Both the position numbers and the translations under genes were made by a program. The notes beneath the pieces are model-generated. The model saw only the letters and a program-made list of their open reading frames with translations. It made no database searches and was not told the origin of the DNA. 29,899 nt of DNA from JBBRWV01 sp038248985 (GTDB lineage: Bacteria; Planctomycetota; Phycisphaerae; WQYP01). Location of the stretch: positions 1 to 29,899 of the forward strand of contig JBBRWV010000030.1 of assembly GCA_038248985.1 (NCBI GenBank), in the 5' to 3' direction. Within the stretch, counting starts at the first letter, position 1. The number at the start of each line of letters is the position of its first letter. This document shows positions 28,024 to 29,899 of this stretch, piece by piece.

Positions 28024-29043
28024 TTAAGGCAAGTCCACGCCCGCCGACGCCACCGCCACCCGGAAGCCGAGGTCGTCGAGCCGGTAGTCAGGATAGTGCC
28101 TGCGGCGGGGGGCCGAGCGGCAGTTCCTCGGATTGTTGCCCCAGGCGCCGCCACGCAGCACGCGGAGGCTACCGGCTTTCGGTCCCGTGGGATCCGTGAC
28201 CGGGCCTTTCTCGTAGTCTCCGTAACGGTCGCCACACCACTGCCAGGCGTTGCCGTTCATGTCATACAGCCCAAACGCATTAGCCTTGAAACTCCCCACC
28301 GGCGAAGTAAACACAAAACCATCATCCCAACTGAAGAACGCAAAGCCCTCCTCGTTGGGAATCTTCTTCTTCAGGCTCTGGTCCAAACCGTTCGCCCACC
28401 CCTTGCCATCATCGGGTTTGTCACCCCACGGATACGCCGTCTTGGTGCCCGCCCGGCAGGCGTATTCCCACTGCGCTTCGGTCGGCAGAGTGACCGTCTT
28501 GCCGCTCTTCTTCGACAGCCAGGCGCAGAATGCCTGGGCATCATTCCAACTCACCTGCACCACCGGATGATCCCCCTTCTGATCGAAACTCGGATTACGC
28601 CACGAGCAACCGTCCACCTTCTTGACGTCGAACTTGCCGTCCTTGATTTCGAGGCCCCCCGACCAGCCAGCCTTCTCGGCATCCGTCTTGTACCCGCTGT
28701 CCTTCACGAACGCCGCGAACTGATCCACCGTCACATGCGTCACGCCCATGTAGAACGGCTTGCTGATCGTCACCTCATGCGGCGTCTCCTCTTTGAAGAC
28801 CGCGGTGGCATCCTTCTCCGGAACGCCGGCGGCCACGGCTTCCTTGACGGCGGCTTTCTTCTCCTCGTCGGAACTGCCCATCAGGAACTTGCCCGCCGGG
28901 ATTTGCACCAGTTTCAGCGTCACCTTGTCGCCCAGGTCCAGAACCAGTTCCTGCGCCTGGGCCGTTGACCCTGGCTTTTCGCAGGCAGTCACGGCGAAGA
29001 ACAACCCGATCACAAGCAGCGCTCTGCCAATACTTTTCTGCAT
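28024..29043 (-). CDS. SUMF1/formylglycine-generating-enzyme-domain lipoprotein
   Basis: A 339-aa protein with a lipoprotein signal: MQKSIGRALL and a hydrophobic run ending in VTAC, with the lipidated Cys at 21. It is therefore probably anchored in a membrane. The FGE-sulfatase domain fills about 40-335, with the usual blocks MGS, PHEVTISKPFYMGVTHVT, HPVVQVSWNDAQAFCAWLS, LPTEAQWEYACRAGT, YDMNGNAWQWCGD and RVLRGGAWGNN. True formylglycine-generating enzymes need two Cys close together near the end. Here only the one in RNCRSAPRRR is seen and the earlier one is absent, so sulfatase activation is unlikely. Such proteins are abundant in Planctomycetota and mostly uncharacterised. The ATG at 29043 is preceded by AGGAG. 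Confidence 0.88.
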   Translation of the reverse strand: MQKSIGRALLVIGLFFAVTACEKPGSTAQAQELVLDLGDKVTLKLVQIPAGKFLMGSSDEEKKAAVKEAVAAGVPEKDATAVFKEETPHEVTISKPFYMGVTHVTVDQFAAFVKDSGYKTDAEKAGWSGGLEIKDGKFDVKKVDGCSWRNPSFDQKGDHPVVQVSWNDAQAFCAWLSKKSGKTVTLPTEAQWEYACRAGTKTAYPWGDKPDDGKGWANGLDQSLKKKIPNEEGFAFFSWDDGFVFTSPVGSFKANAFGLYDMNGNAWQWCGDRYGDYEKGPVTDPTGPKAGSLRVLRGGAWGNNPRNCRSAPRRRHYPDYRLDDLGFRVAVASAGVDLP

Positions 29044-29194
29044 GTCGTGTTCTCCTGTTTGACCCCCGGCATTACTCTACCCTCGTGGGAGCAAAAGCGA
29101 AAGAGGGCAACCGCCATGTCAGCGATTCCGCGCCAGGTCGTCAAACTGACGGCGGATGCGGGGTTTGGGGCCGATTGGACGGCCGGGCAAAGTT

Positions 29195-29257
29195 GTAGGG
29201 TGGGTGTACTCGCCCACCATCGCCCGTCCCAGAGGTGGGCGAGTACACCCACCCTAC
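29195..29257. repeat. Perfect 24-bp inverted repeat
   Basis: Two perfectly complementary 24-base arms lie at 29195-29218 and 29234-29257 around a 15-nt loop. The arms contain GTAGGGTGGGTGTACTCG. There is no T-run. It sits 25 bp from the broken antitoxin gene and about 150 bp from the SUMF1-domain gene start. It looks like a dispersed palindromic repeat. Confidence 0.75.
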
Positions 29258-29282
29258 GCGCTGACGAGTCAGGTATTCCGCA

Positions 29283-29468
29283 GGCGGGCACAGAAAACTG
29301 CCCGGCGCACAGGCCGAACGGACGGAGCTGGGCAGAACGTGCCGGCAGAGGTCACACCTCGGCCACTGGGGATTCATCCCGCATGACCACAAGCGATTCC
29401 CCTGCCTCCAACCGCCGCACAAAAGCCTCGGAGTCGCGCTCGATATCCTGCACGGTTATGGCGCTCAT
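29283..29468 (-). pseudogene. Broken Phd/YefM-type antitoxin
   Basis: From the ATG at 29468 (GGAG just upstream) a 38-codon frame reads like the start of a Phd-family antitoxin: MSAITVQDIERDSEAF, then LEAGESLVVMRDESPVAEV. It stops at TGA (29354-29352) where the family normally continues with Arg or a similar residue. The same frame continues past the stop with PLPARSAQLRPFGLCAGQF and SVPA, which looks like the usual C-terminal half. This suggests one nonsense change of an intact gene. The tail is cut off before the 24-bp palindrome, and no PIN-type toxin follows. The family call is from memory of the pattern. Confidence 0.6.
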
Positions 29469-29520
29469 AACTCCATTCTATTACCCACGCTCCGGCTGAC
29501 AAGCCAGTCTGCAGCCAACA

Positions 29521-29657
29521 GCCAGCCGCAGCCCAAAGCGATCGCGTTTGGGAGGGTGAGGCTCCTGCCGAACCGCGCACACCCAGCATTCTCGGCTCGG
29601 CAGGAGCCTCGCCCTCCCGGTCACGGTCCAAACGCAATCGCCCTGCCAGCCGCAGCC
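29521..29657. repeat. Nested palindromic element flanked by 13-bp direct repeats
   Basis: The inner arms are 29550-29571 and 29597-29618 (22 bp, one mismatch that would be a G-U pair in RNA). Outer arms GCGATCGCGTTT at 29538-29549 and AAACGCAATCGC at 29630-29641 pair with one mismatch. The direct repeat GCCAGCCGCAGCC occurs at 29521-29533 and 29645-29657, just outside. The arrangement resembles an inserted small element with a target duplication, but a local duplication would look the same. Confidence 0.6.
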
Positions 29658-29662
29658 ACGTC

Positions 29663-29798
29663 TTATCGCGGCAGTTCCCTCGGCGTCGGCACCTGGTAAT
29701 ACCCCTGCGACGATGACGTCACATCCAGCCGGTAGAACGGGTCCTGCATCATGCAGACGCGCCGGCCCGTCGCCAATGACTTTCAGTTCCTGCTTCAT
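29663..29798 (-). pseudogene. Small frameshifted ORF, unknown
   Basis: The ATG at 29798 has AGGGG four bases upstream and begins MKQELKV. In the +1 frame a coding-looking segment runs from about 29774 to TAA at 29665-29663, including MMQDPFYRLDVTSSSQGYYQ and VPTPRELPR, with G/C-rich third positions. Removing one base near the sixth codon would join them into a 44-aa protein. I do not recognise it. It may be a decayed gene, a sequencing indel, or a separate 29-aa ORF starting at 29752. Confidence 0.3.
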
Positions 29799-29816
29799 GG
29801 AACCCCTGAGAAATAA

Positions 29817-29863
29817 GGGCGGGCGAGGCGTTCGACCCGTGGGCCTACCAGACTCGCCCGCCC
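29817..29863 (-). terminator. 11-bp stem hairpin near the window end
   Basis: GGGCGGGCGAG at 29817-29827 pairs perfectly with CTCGCCCGCCC at 29853-29863 around a 25-nt loop. On the minus strand it is followed by TTATTT. It could be the terminator of a minus-strand gene beyond the window, or another dispersed palindrome. Confidence 0.45.
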
Positions 29864-29899
29864 CAACCACGTAGATTTGGCCACCCCGAACATGCGGGA

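Overview
The window is a GC-rich bacterial chromosome segment, almost certainly from a member of the Planctomycetota (a Phycisphaerae-like lineage is my guess). The clues are a very long SecA (1239 aa), a plant-type acyl-ACP desaturase, an OPT-like transporter beside an ABC pair, a SUMF1-domain lipoprotein, and many palindromic intergenic repeats. No plasmid, phage, insertion-sequence transposase, CRISPR, rRNA or tRNA was seen. The lineage is inferred from gene content and not from a marker tree.

Layout. 0.2-5.5 kb (minus strand): secA followed by der, separated by a perfect 14-bp hairpin with a T-rich tail. 5.7-6.1 kb: a small predicted secreted protein (minus). 6.4-7.5 kb: trpS (plus) behind a good sigma70-type promoter. 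7.5-8.5 kb: an MDR-family oxidoreductase (minus). 8.8-12.25 kb (plus): a tight three-gene cluster of an OPT-like transporter, a minimal FtsX-type permease and a LolD/MacB-type ATPase. 12.26-19.7 kb (minus): the nusA-infB-DUF503-rbfA translation/transcription cluster, followed by a degenerate HhH-GPD-like protein and an acyl-ACP desaturase. 20.0-23.9 kb (minus): a large secreted TPR-like protein and a MalK/UgpC-type ATPase without its permeases. 24.1-26.6 kb (plus): clpC with a clear promoter. 26.8-27.5 kb (minus): tmk. 28.0-29.0 kb (minus): a SUMF1-domain lipoprotein. 29.05-29.9 kb: a decayed zone of palindromic repeats, a broken Phd-type antitoxin and a frameshifted small ORF.

Most genes are core housekeeping functions: protein export (SecA), ribosome maturation (Der, RbfA), initiation (IF2), transcription elongation (NusA), tRNA charging (TrpS), proteolysis (ClpC) and dTMP phosphorylation (Tmk). 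The unusual content is (i) five tandem ~60-residue-spaced repeats inserted in the C-terminal half of SecA, (ii) an OPT-like transporter apparently in one operon with a permease lacking the usual periplasmic domain, (iii) a hairpin-rich leader with an intrinsic terminator before nusA, (iv) an abrupt change of strand composition near 7.5 kb (plus strand G-rich before, C-rich after, whatever the gene direction), and (v) a 197-bp MITE-like element plus several other structured repeats in the last 2.2 kb.

All calls come from reading motifs by eye. No database search, structure prediction or codon statistic was run.
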